Position numbers and translations under genes: made by a program. Below are positions 56,460 to 64,000 of a DNA stretch of 64,000 nucleotides, in pieces. The notes below the pieces were generated by a model, which ran no database searches, was not told the DNA's origin, and saw only the letters and a list, made by a program, of their open reading frames with translations. The stretch comes from Burkholderiaceae bacterium (GTDB lineage: Bacteria; Pseudomonadota; Gammaproteobacteria; Burkholderiales; Burkholderiaceae_D). How positions within the stretch are numbered: the first letter of the stretch is position 1; every line of letters starts with the position of its first letter. The DNA lies in assembly GCA_031291325.1 (NCBI GenBank), contig JARLJG010000074.1, positions 26,068-90,067 of the forward strand. The letters are read 5' to 3'.

Positions 56460-57845
56460 TCAGCCCTTCAAGGTTTGCTCTAAAACATGCAATTCGTGGT
56501 TGCATTCCGGGCTTTTGCCACGGTCGGCGGTGATCTTGCGCACCGCGTGCAAGACGGTCGTATGGTCGCGTCCGCCGAACAATTCGCCGATTTCCGGCAA
56601 GCTCTTTTGCGTTAATTCTTTTGCAAGGTACATCGCAATCTGGCGCGGCCTTGCGATATTGGCCGGGCGCTTTTTCGAGTACATGTCGGCGACCTTGATG
56701 TTGAAAAAGTCGGCCACCGTCTTTTGAATATTCTCCACCGATATCTGCCGGTTTTGCACGGTCAGCAAGTCTTTCAACGCGTCCTTGACGACGTCGATGG
56801 TGATGTCTTTGCCGTGGAAACGCGAATACGCGAGGATCTTGCGCAGCGCGCCTTCGAGTTCGCGCACGTTGGAGCGCAAGTGCTTGGCGACGAAAAAGGC
56901 GACATCGTCGGACATGACGACGCCTTCCTGATGGGCTTTTTTCAGCAAGATCGCGACCCGCATTTCCAGCTCCGGCGGCTCGACCGCGACGGTCAGGCCG
57001 GAGTCGAAACGGGAAATCAGGCGGTCGTCCATGCCGCTGATTTCCTTCGGATAGGTATCGCTGGTGATGATGATTTGTTTCTTGGCAGCAATCAATGCCT
57101 CGAACGCGTAAAAGAATTCTTCCTGTGTGCGGCTCTTGCCGCCGAAGAATTGGATATCGTCGATCAGCAACAAATCTAGCGAGTGGTAATAGCGCTTGAA
57201 GTCGTCGAAACCCTTGCGTTGGTAAGCGGTCACTACGTCGCGAACGTATTGTTCAGCGTGGATGTAGCGTATCTTCACCGAAGGATTGTCGGCCAGGACC
57301 TGGTTGCCGATGGCGTGGATCAAGTGCGTTTTGCCGAGGCCGACGCCGCCGTACAAGAACAGCGGGTTGTACGATACGCCCGGATTATTGGCGACCTGGA
57401 TCGCCGCTGCGCGCGCCAATTGATTCGCCTTGCCGGTCACGAAACTATCGAAGGTGAGGGCAGTATTGACGCGGCTCAGGTCGCGGCGCGGCGTGTTGTC
57501 GATCGGCACTTCGGTTACGCGTTCCGGTATCGCATGCTGTGCGTGGCCGTTCAGTTCCGCTTCATGATTGTTGGGTGCAGCTGCGCCGGGCTTTTTCGCG
57601 CCCAGGCGCGGGTCAAGCACGAACAATACGTCCACCGTCGATTCCCAATACTGCGCAGCAAGCGCAGTGATGCGGCTGGCAAATTGGGCCTTGACCCAAT
57701 CCAGCTTGAACCGATTCGGCGCAGCGATACGCAACCGCCCATCCTCGAAATCGAGGGGGATCAGCGGCTTGATCCATGCACTATATTGTTGAGGAGTCAG
57801 TTCCTGCTCCAACTGCGCGGAGCAGGTCTGCCAAAAATTATCCAT
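56460..57845 (-). CDS. dnaA: Chromosomal replication initiator DnaA
   Basis: 461 residues from ATG 57845 ([20 protein letters not shown]); the open frame extends 30 codons upstream without support. Domain I is at ~1-85. Domain III AAA+ has Walker A in [20 protein letters not shown] and Walker [14 protein letters not shown]. Domain IV carries the DnaA signature for box binding ([35 protein letters not shown]). It binds DnaA boxes and melts the origin. It is transcribed away from rpmH, with 648 nt between them. Confidence 0.98.
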   Translation of the reverse strand: MDNFWQTCSAQLEQELTPQQYSAWIKPLIPLDFEDGRLRIAAPNRFKLDWVKAQFASRITALAAQYWESTVDVLFVLDPRLGAKKPGAAAPNNHEAELNGHAQHAIPERVTEVPIDNTPRRDLSRVNTALTFDSFVTGKANQLARAAAIQVANNPGVSYNPLFLYGGVGLGKTHLIHAIGNQVLADNPSVKIRYIHAEQYVRDVVTAYQRKGFDDFKRYYHSLDLLLIDDIQFFGGKSRTQEEFFYAFEALIAAKKQIIITSDTYPKEISGMDDRLISRFDSGLTVAVEPPELEMRVAILLKKAHQEGVVMSDDVAFFVAKHLRSNVRELEGALRKILAYSRFHGKDITIDVVKDALKDLLTVQNRQISVENIQKTVADFFNIKVADMYSKKRPANIARPRQIAMYLAKELTQKSLPEIGELFGGRDHTTVLHAVRKITADRGKSPECNHELHVLEQTLKG

Positions 57846-58493
57846 GAATCGAATGAGTAAAATTGTGTGGGAGGGTTGCTTTGTTATTGCTATTTTTAAA
57901 ATTACTTTTGCCACGCAGCGACTTGCCACACGCAAGGCGCTATTCTACCCCTCGAAGACCGAGTTATCCACAGGCCGGCATTTATTTTTTCTGCAGAAAA
58001 AGTGCATTTCTTGGCTTGCAAAAAAGTGGTTTTTCTGCAGTCGGGGTGGTGTGCAGGGTCTATTTGAAACAAAGCCGGCGCTTGATAAATGGGCGTTACC
58101 AAATGGACATTTTTATATCTTCGACAACTCTATTTCGACTTATCGATCGGCGATGGCCCGGAGTCTGTTAATCAATATTGCAGGCGCCTGGTCACACAAG
58201 AAAGGACCGTTCAGTGCCGACAAGCAAAGGAATTGCTGTTTATATTGCCTGACAGCCAACGCATCGCATACTATTGTCGCAAAACCCCATCCAAAACGCG
58301 CTAAATGATTGACAGGTAACGAGAAAATGCTGTCTAATTCAGGGTTCACTCCCCGCGTTATGTTGGAATCTATGTTGTGGCCTGCGGGCATCGGCATACC
58401 GACGAGTTACTGTGCAGCGAGTTTCTGCGATATACGCACCCATGCGATGGGCGTGATGTTCCGATTTATTTTTTGCTGATTAGCGAGACCACA
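57846..58493. promoter_or_regulatory. dnaA-rpmH divergent control region
   Basis: 648 nt without a gene. It holds one perfect DnaA box, TTATCCACA (57964-57972), near dnaA, suggesting autoregulation. For rpmH a promoter is visible: TTGACA (58309-58314), an 18-bp spacer, and TCTAAT (58333-58338), leaving a leader of ~150 nt. Two repeats of TTTCTGCAG lie at 57989 and 58032. It may contribute to origin function. Confidence 0.6.
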
Positions 58494-58628
58494 ATGAAAC
58501 GTACTTACCAACCTTCCGTCGTACGCCGCAAGCGCACCCATGGCTTCCGTGCCCGTATGGCAACCCGTGGCGGCCGTGCAGTGTTGAACGCACGTCGCGC
58601 CAAGGGCCGCAAACGCCTGGCTGCTTAA
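58494..58628 (+). CDS. rpmH: 50S ribosomal protein L34
   Basis: 44 residues: [44 protein letters not shown], a textbook L34. A longer frame from 58377 exists but its extra 39 codons are not L34. L34 binds 23S rRNA in the large subunit. First gene of the rpmH-rnpA-yidD-yidC cluster, with a plausible promoter at 58309-58338. Confidence 0.98.
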   Translation: MKRTYQPSVVRRKRTHGFRARMATRGGRAVLNARRAKGRKRLAA

Positions 58629-58656
58629 GCCCGGCATTACACTGTTTGCTGCTGGC

Positions 58657-59082
58657 GTGACCGGCGATCGCTCCCAGGACTACGCACGCGATCGGCGAAT
58701 CGTTAAAACGGATGAATTTTCATCCGTTTTTCGTTTGCGCCCTGTGCAACGGACAGCACATTTTGTGCTTTATATCCGCTCCAATCAATTAGCGCATGCC
58801 CGCCTGGGGGTGGTTGCGGCCAAACGCTTTGCGCCGCGCGCGGTGACCCGCAACACGATCAAGCGCGTGACGCGCGAATTGTTCCGGCAGGCAAGTTTGC
58901 CGGCAATCGATTGCATCGTCCGTCTGTCCAAGCCAGTCAATAGCAAGGCCGGCCCGGCGACCACCGCCGCCTTGAAGACCGAACTGCGGGTGGAGTTGAC
59001 GCGCCTGTTCCAGGCGCAAGTCCTGGCGCAAGCGCAACAGCCGCAACAGTTGCAACAACTGCCAGCGACGGAGCAGCCATGA
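58657..59082 (+). CDS. rnpA: Ribonuclease P protein component
   Basis: 141 residues from a GTG at 58657; no ATG start is available, and no clear ribosome site precedes it, so translation may be coupled to rpmH 28 nt upstream. Contains [20 protein letters not shown] and the RNR motif region [20 protein letters not shown] that contacts P RNA. The C-terminus is extended by a Gln/Leu-rich tail ([20 protein letters not shown]) not needed in the family. It assists 5' maturation of tRNAs. Confidence 0.95.
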   Translation: MTGDRSQDYARDRRIVKTDEFSSVFRLRPVQRTAHFVLYIRSNQLAHARLGVVAAKRFAPRAVTRNTIKRVTRELFRQASLPAIDCIVRLSKPVNSKAGPATTAALKTELRVELTRLFQAQVLAQAQQPQQLQQLPATEQP

Positions 59083-59342
59083 AAACCGTGCTGTTATGGC
59101 TATTGCGCGCATATCAATTAGGCATCAGCCCGCTGCTCGGGGAAAATTGCCGGTTTTATCCAAGCTGCTCGCATTACGCGATGGAAGCGATACGTGAGCA
59201 CGGCGCATTGAAAGGCGTTATGCTGGCGGCCGTGCGTCTGGGCAAATGCCATCCGTGGCATCCGGGCGGCTTCGATCCGGTGCCCAAGAAACCGGATGAC
59301 ACCTCTTCTTCTACCACCGCTTGCGGTTGTAGACACCACTGA
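59079..59342 (+). CDS. yidD: Membrane protein insertion efficiency factor YidD
   Basis: 87 residues. [39 protein letters not shown] and [17 protein letters not shown] contain the invariant CRFYPSCS and H-P-GG-x-D-PVP motifs of the DUF37 family. The first helix is amphipathic and membrane-associated. YidD assists insertion of inner-membrane proteins by YidC. ATG overlaps the rnpA stop (ATGA), and yidC follows after 21 nt. Confidence 0.97.
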   Translation: MKTVLLWLLRAYQLGISPLLGENCRFYPSCSHYAMEAIREHGALKGVMLAAVRLGKCHPWHPGGFDPVPKKPDDTSSSTTACGCRHH

Positions 59343-59363
59343 ATTCTCTTTATTGATACACAT

Positions 59364-61070
59364 ATGGATATCAAACGTTTGGTACTGTGGGCTGTGATGT
59401 TGTTTTCCATGTTGACGCTATGGAACAACTGGGGAATATATAACGGCAAGCCCTCGATGTTTGCGCCGCCCAAGCCGCCCGAGCTAACGGCTCCCGTCGC
59501 CGGCGCCAACGGCGAAGGAAGCGTCCCGGCCACCGGCGCAACCGCTACGGCTGCTGCCGCCGCGCCGGTGACCGCGCCCGGCGAAACGCCGGTGCACAGC
59601 GAGCCGATCACCATTACCACCGACGTCTTCAAGGCTGTTTTCGATACCGAAGGCGGGCAATTGAAGCATCTGGAATTGTTGCAGCACAAGAACACCAAGA
59701 GCCAGACGCTGCTCGACGTAATCACGGAAAAAATCCACCACGCCGATACCGAGCAGGCACAGCAAAACGAAGTGATTTTCGACGATACGCCGAAGCTGAA
59801 ATATCTGGCGCAAACCGGCTTGATCGGCGACCTGTATCCGAATCACCGCACCGGCTATACCGTGCGTCCAGGCCCGCGTTCGCTGGACAATTCGGATCAA
59901 GTGCAATTGATCCTGGATTCGGAAAAAGGCGGCGTCAAGCTGACCAAGATTTTCACCTTCAAGCGCGGCCAATACAGCATCGACGTCAAGCATGAAGTGA
60001 CCAACAATACCGGTGCCGCGATCTCGCCTTCGCTCTACCTGCAATTGGTGCGCGACGGCAACAAGCCGGAAACGGCCCGCTTCGCACCCAGCGCCTTTAC
60101 CGGCGCTGCCGTGTACACGGACGCCGATCATTTCAAGACCGTGCCGTTCGACAAGGTAGAAAAAGGAACCGAAGAACACGCGGCCAAGGCGGACAACGGC
60201 TGGATCGCGCTGGTTCAGCATTTCTTCGTATCGGCCTTCATTCCGCCGCAAAAAATGCCGCGCGAAATCTACACCAAGAAAGTCGACACCAATCTGTACG
60301 CGATCGGCAACATTCTGCCGATGGGCAGCGTAGCCCCCGGCGCGACCGTCAGCGTCGATGCCACCTTGTTCTCCGGCCCGCAAGACACGGCCTTGCTGGA
60401 AAAAGTCGCCCCCGGTTTCGAGCTGGTCAAGGACTACGGCTTCTTCACCGTCGTCGCCAAGCCGATCTTCTGGATCATGGACCAAATCCACAAGCTCCTG
60501 GGCAATTGGGGCTGGACCATCGTCGCCTTTACCGCGTTGATGCGGCTGGCGTTCTTCCCGTTGTCGGCGGCCAGCTATCGCAGCATGGCCAAGATGAAGG
60601 TGTTGACGCCGAAGATGACCGCCATCCGCGAGCGCTACAAGTCCGATCCGCAAAAGATGAACCAGGCGATGATGGAGTTGTACAAGAGCGAGAAAGCCAA
60701 CCCGATCGGCGGCTGCTTGCCGGTGCTGATCCAGATGCCGGTGTTCTTTGCTTTGTATTCGGTCTTGCAATCGAGCGTCGAAACCCGCAATGCGCCGTGG
60801 CTGGGCTGGATTCAAGACTTGTCGACGCCCGACCCGCTGAGCATCTTGCCGGTGCTGATGGCAGTTGCGATGTTCATCCAGACCAGGCTGAGCCCGCCGC
60901 CGCCGGACCCGATGCAGGCCAAGATAATGATGTTCATGCCCTTGATATTCTCGATCACGTTCTTCTGGTTCCCGTCGGGCGTGGTGTTGTACTACGTGGT
61001 CAACACCACCTTGTCGATTGCGCAGCAATGGTTCATCACCAAGAAATTGAACGCGCCGAAGCCGGCTTGA
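59364..61070 (+). CDS. yidC: Membrane protein insertase YidC
   Basis: 568 residues, typical of Gram-negative YidC/OxaA1. The N-terminal membrane anchor (LVLWAVMLFSMLTLWNNWGI) is followed by an Ala/Pro-rich linker and the large periplasmic beta domain (~85-345). The conserved C-terminal domain carries five helices and the cytoplasmic hairpin (YRSMAKMKVLTPKMTAIRER, YKSEKANPIGGCLPVLIQMP), with the Arg in ALMRLAFFPLS in the hydrophilic groove. It inserts and folds inner-membrane proteins alone or with Sec. A strong terminator follows at 61096. Confidence 0.98.
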   Translation: MDIKRLVLWAVMLFSMLTLWNNWGIYNGKPSMFAPPKPPELTAPVAGANGEGSVPATGATATAAAAAPVTAPGETPVHSEPITITTDVFKAVFDTEGGQLKHLELLQHKNTKSQTLLDVITEKIHHADTEQAQQNEVIFDDTPKLKYLAQTGLIGDLYPNHRTGYTVRPGPRSLDNSDQVQLILDSEKGGVKLTKIFTFKRGQYSIDVKHEVTNNTGAAISPSLYLQLVRDGNKPETARFAPSAFTGAAVYTDADHFKTVPFDKVEKGTEEHAAKADNGWIALVQHFFVSAFIPPQKMPREIYTKKVDTNLYAIGNILPMGSVAPGATVSVDATLFSGPQDTALLEKVAPGFELVKDYGFFTVVAKPIFWIMDQIHKLLGNWGWTIVAFTALMRLAFFPLSAASYRSMAKMKVLTPKMTAIRERYKSDPQKMNQAMMELYKSEKANPIGGCLPVLIQMPVFFALYSVLQSSVETRNAPWLGWIQDLSTPDPLSILPVLMAVAMFIQTRLSPPPPDPMQAKIMMFMPLIFSITFFWFPSGVVLYYVVNTTLSIAQQWFITKKLNAPKPA

Positions 61071-61095
61071 CCGGCATAAAGCGCTTTTCCAAAAA

Positions 61096-61120
61096 ACCGC
61101 GCTCCGTGCGCGGTTTTTTT
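61096..61120 (+). terminator. Rho-independent terminator after yidC
   Basis: ACCGCGC (61096-61102) and GCGCGGT (61108-61114) form a GC-rich stem with loop TCCGT, followed by seven T residues to 61120. It lies 26 nt after the yidC stop and ends the rpmH-yidC cluster; A residues before the stem could let it work in reverse as well. Confidence 0.9.
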
Positions 61121-61213
61121 ATGGGTGACGCATAATCGCCACACATTGCGCCCTCGCACCAATTTTGCGCGGTAACGGGCCATAATAGCCAGACATAATT
61201 ACCTATACGATTT

Positions 61214-62602
61214 ATGCATTTCGATTCCTCACCCATCGCCGCCATCGCCACCGCACCCGGACGCGGCGGCATCGGCGTGGTCCGCCTTTCCGGGCGCGGC
61301 GTCGCCGACCTGATCCCCGCGCTGTGCCGCCTGCCGGCGGCAAGCGTGCTGCAGCCGCGCCATGCGACTTATACCAGCTTCGTCCAGGCCGATGGCAGCA
61401 CGATCGACCAGGGCCTGGCGATCTATTTCAAGGCGCCGCATTCGTACACCGGCGAAGACGTGCTGGAGCTGCAAGGGCACGGCGGCCCGGTGGTGATGCA
61501 AATGCTGCTGGCACGCTGCCTGGAAGCCGGCCAGGAAATCGGCCTGCGGCTGGCGCAGCCGGGCGAATTCACGCAGCGCGCCTTCTTGAACGACAAGCTC
61601 GACCTGGCGCAAGCCGAAGCGGTTGCCGACTTGATCGACGCCTCCACCGAAGCGGCCGCCAAGTCTGCCTCGCAATCGCTGGCGGGCAAATTCTCGCAGA
61701 CGATACGCGAGTTGGTCGAGCAAGTCGTGCACCTGCGCATGCTGGTTGAAGCGACGCTGGATTTCCCGGAAGAGGAAATCGACTTCCTGCAAAAGTCGGA
61801 TGCGCGCGGCCAGTTGCAACGCATCCGCGACAGCGTCGACAACGTGTTCAACCAGGCCGCGCAAGGCGCACTGCTGCGCGACGGCTTGAATATCGTGCTG
61901 GCCGGCCAGCCGAATGTCGGCAAATCGTCGCTGCTCAACGCGTTGGCCGGCGCCGACGTGGCGATCGTCACGCCGATTGCCGGCACCACGCGCGACAAGG
62001 TGACCGAAACCATCCAGATCGAAGGCATCCCGGTCAACGTGATCGACACCGCCGGCATCCGCGACACGGAACAAGCCGGCGACGAAGTCGAACGCATCGG
62101 CATCGCCCGCACCTGGGGGGCAGTGGAGGGCGCCGACGTGATCCTGCATATCCTGGACGCCAGCCTTGGGCCGACCCTGGCAGACGAGCAAATCGTCGCG
62201 CGCTTCCCGCCCGACATCCCGGTCATGCGCATCTGGAACAAGATCGACCTCTCCGGCCACAAACCGGCGGTCGACCGCATGAGCGACGCCACCCACATCT
62301 ACCTGTCGGCCGCCGACCATATCGGCATCGACGTGCTGCGCAGCGAACTGCTGCGCGCGGTCGGCTGGCAACAGACCGGCGAATCGCTCTACCTGGCGCG
62401 CGAGCGCCACCTGATCGCATTGAAAGCCGCCAAGCTGCACCTGGAAAACGCCGCCCAACTGGCCGCCCAGAACGACCAATCTCTCGACCTGTTCGCCGAA
62501 GAGCTGCGCCTGACGCAGGAGCGCTTGAACAGCATCACCGGGGAGTTCACCTCGGACGATTTGCTTGGGGTCATATTTAGTCGGTTTTGCATCGGGAAGT
62601 AA
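61214..62602 (+). CDS. mnmE: tRNA modification GTPase MnmE
   Basis: 462 residues. The N-terminal tetrahydrofolate-binding domain ([40 protein letters not shown]) is followed by a helical domain and a G domain with [16 protein letters not shown] (G1), GTTRD (G2), [10 protein letters not shown] (G3) and NKID (G4). The C-terminus FCIGK holds the conserved catalytic Cys. With MnmG it installs the carboxymethylaminomethyl group on U34 of certain tRNAs. It is preceded by its own 144-nt gap after the yidC terminator. Confidence 0.98.
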   Translation: MHFDSSPIAAIATAPGRGGIGVVRLSGRGVADLIPALCRLPAASVLQPRHATYTSFVQADGSTIDQGLAIYFKAPHSYTGEDVLELQGHGGPVVMQMLLARCLEAGQEIGLRLAQPGEFTQRAFLNDKLDLAQAEAVADLIDASTEAAAKSASQSLAGKFSQTIRELVEQVVHLRMLVEATLDFPEEEIDFLQKSDARGQLQRIRDSVDNVFNQAAQGALLRDGLNIVLAGQPNVGKSSLLNALAGADVAIVTPIAGTTRDKVTETIQIEGIPVNVIDTAGIRDTEQAGDEVERIGIARTWGAVEGADVILHILDASLGPTLADEQIVARFPPDIPVMRIWNKIDLSGHKPAVDRMSDATHIYLSAADHIGIDVLRSELLRAVGWQQTGESLYLARERHLIALKAAKLHLENAAQLAAQNDQSLDLFAEELRLTQERLNSITGEFTSDDLLGVIFSRFCIGK

Positions 62603-62625
62603 TGACTTCCCAAACTGCGTGAATA

Positions 62626-62641
62626 TCCCATGAATATGGGA
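62626..62641. promoter_or_regulatory. Palindrome TCCCATGAATATGGGA upstream of the lipoprotein gene
   Basis: Arms TCCCAT/ATGGGA around GAAT, 79 nt before the ATG at 62720 and 24 nt after the mnmE stop. It is the third copy of the motif found upstream of both giant toxin genes. A separate hairpin (GGGAAGT/ACTTCCC) overlaps the mnmE stop but lacks a T-run. Confidence 0.45.
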
Positions 62642-62719
62642 GGACAGAATCACTTGTTTGTGGCTTAATGGAGAGGAATGCTTGGCGCAACGGCACGCCG
62701 AATGCCGACAAGGGAAGAT

Positions 62720-63169
62720 ATGAAATTTGCAAGTATTTCGATTCTTCTGCTCTCCTGTGGGTTGTCGGCCTGCCACCCTAAAGTAGATGCCTGCTGGTCG
62801 CCAGCCACGAAATCATCTGCGCAGGTGATTGCTGAACAAATATTTTCCAGATTGATTATTGATCGGATCGCGACAGCCGAAAAGAAGCAGCCGGCAGACG
62901 AGCTTAAAGAAAGCATCGAAAAGTCCATTAAAGTAGCGCTTTCTGGTTTCCACGTTGAGTCAGCGGATGACCAAACTGGAAATCTCAAATGCGGCGCGTT
63001 TATGATTTTTTCGTTCTCTAAGAACGGCACCGAATATCCTGCCAGCAAGAAATATTTTGAATTTCAAGTGGTGAAAAGTGAAAACGGCCAAGACGTTTTG
63101 ATGGGTGAAACTTTCTTCAATGGCCCCATTATTGAAGTTGAAGAAAAAATGCCGACCACGCCAAAATGA
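62720..63169 (+). CDS. Small lipoprotein of unknown function
   Basis: 149 residues from ATG 62720 with AGGGAAG just upstream. MKFASISILLLSCGLSACHP has a lipobox LSAC, so Cys18 is the predicted lipidation site and the mature protein is anchored to a membrane. The body (KSSAQVIAEQIFSRLIIDRI, KKQPADELKESIEKSIKVAL, GFHVESADDQTGNLKCGAFM) is helical then beta-rich, with two further Cys (DACWSP, LKCGA) that could form a disulfide. Family not recognised. The TCCCAT-N4-ATGGGA palindrome lies upstream. Confidence 0.75.
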   Translation: MKFASISILLLSCGLSACHPKVDACWSPATKSSAQVIAEQIFSRLIIDRIATAEKKQPADELKESIEKSIKVALSGFHVESADDQTGNLKCGAFMIFSFSKNGTEYPASKKYFEFQVVKSENGQDVLMGETFFNGPIIEVEEKMPTTPK

Positions 63170-63260
63170 ACCCCCTGCTGGCCGCTGCGGTGCCGATTTT
63201 GGCGCAGCCCATTGAAACTATATCTCCGCAACGGCACGTCGAATCTCGATATGACAATTC

Positions 63261-63446
63261 ATGAAAAGGATCGCAACTGCCATTTTCATTTTGTCGGCTG
63301 CATCTCCCGTTCTTGCAAAAGCCAGCCACATCGGCGGCGGACACACTACCCGCGTCGCCACCGGACATTGCAAGACAGCAAAATGCTCTGCCATGCATCC
63401 AGGCGGAAGTTACACGCACCCAATCACATCAAGAAAGCATCGATAA
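63261..63446 (+). CDS. Small exported protein, 61 residues
   Basis: MKRIATAIFILSAASPVLAK is a clean signal peptide, probably cut after VLA. The mature part (ASHIGGGHTTRVATGHCKTA, then KCSAMHPGGSYTHPITSRKH) is rich in His, Gly and Lys with two Cys. It resembles tiny secreted Gly/His-rich proteins common in proteobacteria, of unknown role. The ribosome site is weak. Its stop is followed 1 nt later by the next start, so the pair is co-translated. Confidence 0.65.
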   Translation: MKRIATAIFILSAASPVLAKASHIGGGHTTRVATGHCKTAKCSAMHPGGSYTHPITSRKHR

Positions 63447-63447
63447 G

Positions 63448-63933
63448 ATGAAGTCTTTTCTCGCCTCCTTATTGTTAGTTGTCGCGTCCCCTGTTTTTGC
63501 GGACAACGGCTTTTCCTGGGATGTGCGGCCAGGCCCGAACGGCACCATCAGGGTAAGCACTTCCGCCGGCACGTATATTGTGGATATTGACGGCAATTCT
63601 GGCTGGGTCGGAACAGAGCAGGAATATGAGGCACGTCGCATTGGCGGCGTTTTGCGTAGCGACGGGTTTCATGAAATGAAGATCAAGGGCCAAAGCCCGA
63701 ACATCCACCAAGTAGTATCGAATAACCTTCCGAGCACAGCGGTCGGGTCCACCAATGTCGGCGACATCAACACAACGATTTACTTCGGTACGACGCCAGA
63801 CAAAAAGCTGCATCGGCCACCGAAACAGGCTGACAGCGAATATGTCGGATCGGTATGGACTCAGAGCCTGTTTACGATCTCTTCAATAGCAGAGCCAAAA
63901 ACGCCAATGAAACAAACTGCAAGCTGGTATTGA
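63448..63933 (+). CDS. Exported protein of unknown function, 161 residues
   Basis: I start at ATG 63448 (MKSFLASLLLVVASPVFADN), which gives a signal peptide cut near VFA-DN; the longer frame upstream lies over the preceding gene. The mature part is beta-rich: FSWDVRPGPNGTIRVSTSAG, TYIVDIDGNSGWVGTEQEYE, DGFHEMKIKGQSPNIHQVVS. A Lys/Pro-rich tail follows. No family recognised. Periplasmic or secreted. Nothing recognisable lies between its stop and the window end. Confidence 0.65.
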   Translation: MKSFLASLLLVVASPVFADNGFSWDVRPGPNGTIRVSTSAGTYIVDIDGNSGWVGTEQEYEARRIGGVLRSDGFHEMKIKGQSPNIHQVVSNNLPSTAVGSTNVGDINTTIYFGTTPDKKLHRPPKQADSEYVGSVWTQSLFTISSIAEPKTPMKQTASWY

Positions 63934-64000
63934 GCTTTCGTTCGCAGTTTTTCCATAACCGCCGACATTTTTCGAGCCATGCGAAAGAACGCTCTACCAC

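Noticed and set aside
59484..62776. Minus-strand open frames of ~514 codons over yidC and mnmE
   Set aside because: They are mirror images of two certain housekeeping genes and show no domain of their own.

Overview
The window reads as chromosomal DNA of a betaproteobacterium, most likely Burkholderiales of the Oxalobacteraceae type. This is inferred from the replication-origin gene order (mnmE, yidC, yidD, rnpA, rpmH, then divergent dnaA, dnaN, gyrB), from moderately high GC with lower-GC islands, and from the protein flavour. No rRNA, tRNA or CRISPR array was recognised.

Region by region. (a) 1-8.5 kb, minus strand: a Tc (ABC) toxin locus, with a 2571-residue TcB-TcC fusion followed by the N-terminal part of a TcA-like gene that runs off the left edge. 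(b) 8.8-10.2 kb: a zinc-ribbon gene, a broken serine recombinase and a truncated gene, i.e. a decayed mobile junction. (c) 10.3-12.6 kb, plus: a TPR protein with a GT41 (O-GlcNAc transferase-like) domain. (d) 12.6-22.1 kb, minus: an eleven-gene type II secretion / type IV pilus-like operon (PilO-, GspC/PilP-like, secretin, four pseudopilins, GspF, GspE, PilM/GspL-like, PilN-like). (e) 22.2-36.2 kb, minus, directly upstream of that operon: a 4413-residue secreted Ig-like/SpvB/RHS protein ending in a PD-(D/E)XK-like nuclease domain, followed by a probable immunity gene. (f) 36.2-40.4 kb: regulatory palindromes, small accessory genes and remnants of an integrase, an IS21 element and a trpF-like gene.

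(g) 40,407-52,366: a complete Tn7-like transposon of 11,960 bp. Both ends start TGTCG, both carry arrays of TGNCA-N5-7-GTGAAA-type sites, and it is flanked by a perfect 5-bp duplication, CACCT. It carries tnsA, tnsB, tnsC and a long TniQ, an XRE regulator, and cargo: an ImmA/IrrE-XRE switch with two matching operators, three small genes, a Shedu-like DUF4263 nuclease and a 487-residue PD-(D/E)XK protein of unknown family. It sits directly against the stop codon of gyrB; the duplication shares one base with that stop.

(h) 52.4-64 kb: gyrB, dnaN, a cluster of DnaA boxes spaced exactly 12 bp apart, dnaA, rpmH, rnpA, yidD, yidC, mnmE, then a lipoprotein and two small exported proteins.

The most interesting points are the exactly delimited transposon that seems to use the 3' end of gyrB as its attachment site; its defence-like cargo; the side-by-side placement of a giant exported nuclease toxin and a compact secretion operon; and a shared palindrome, TCCCAT-N4-ATGGGA, upstream of both giant toxin genes and of the lipoprotein gene.
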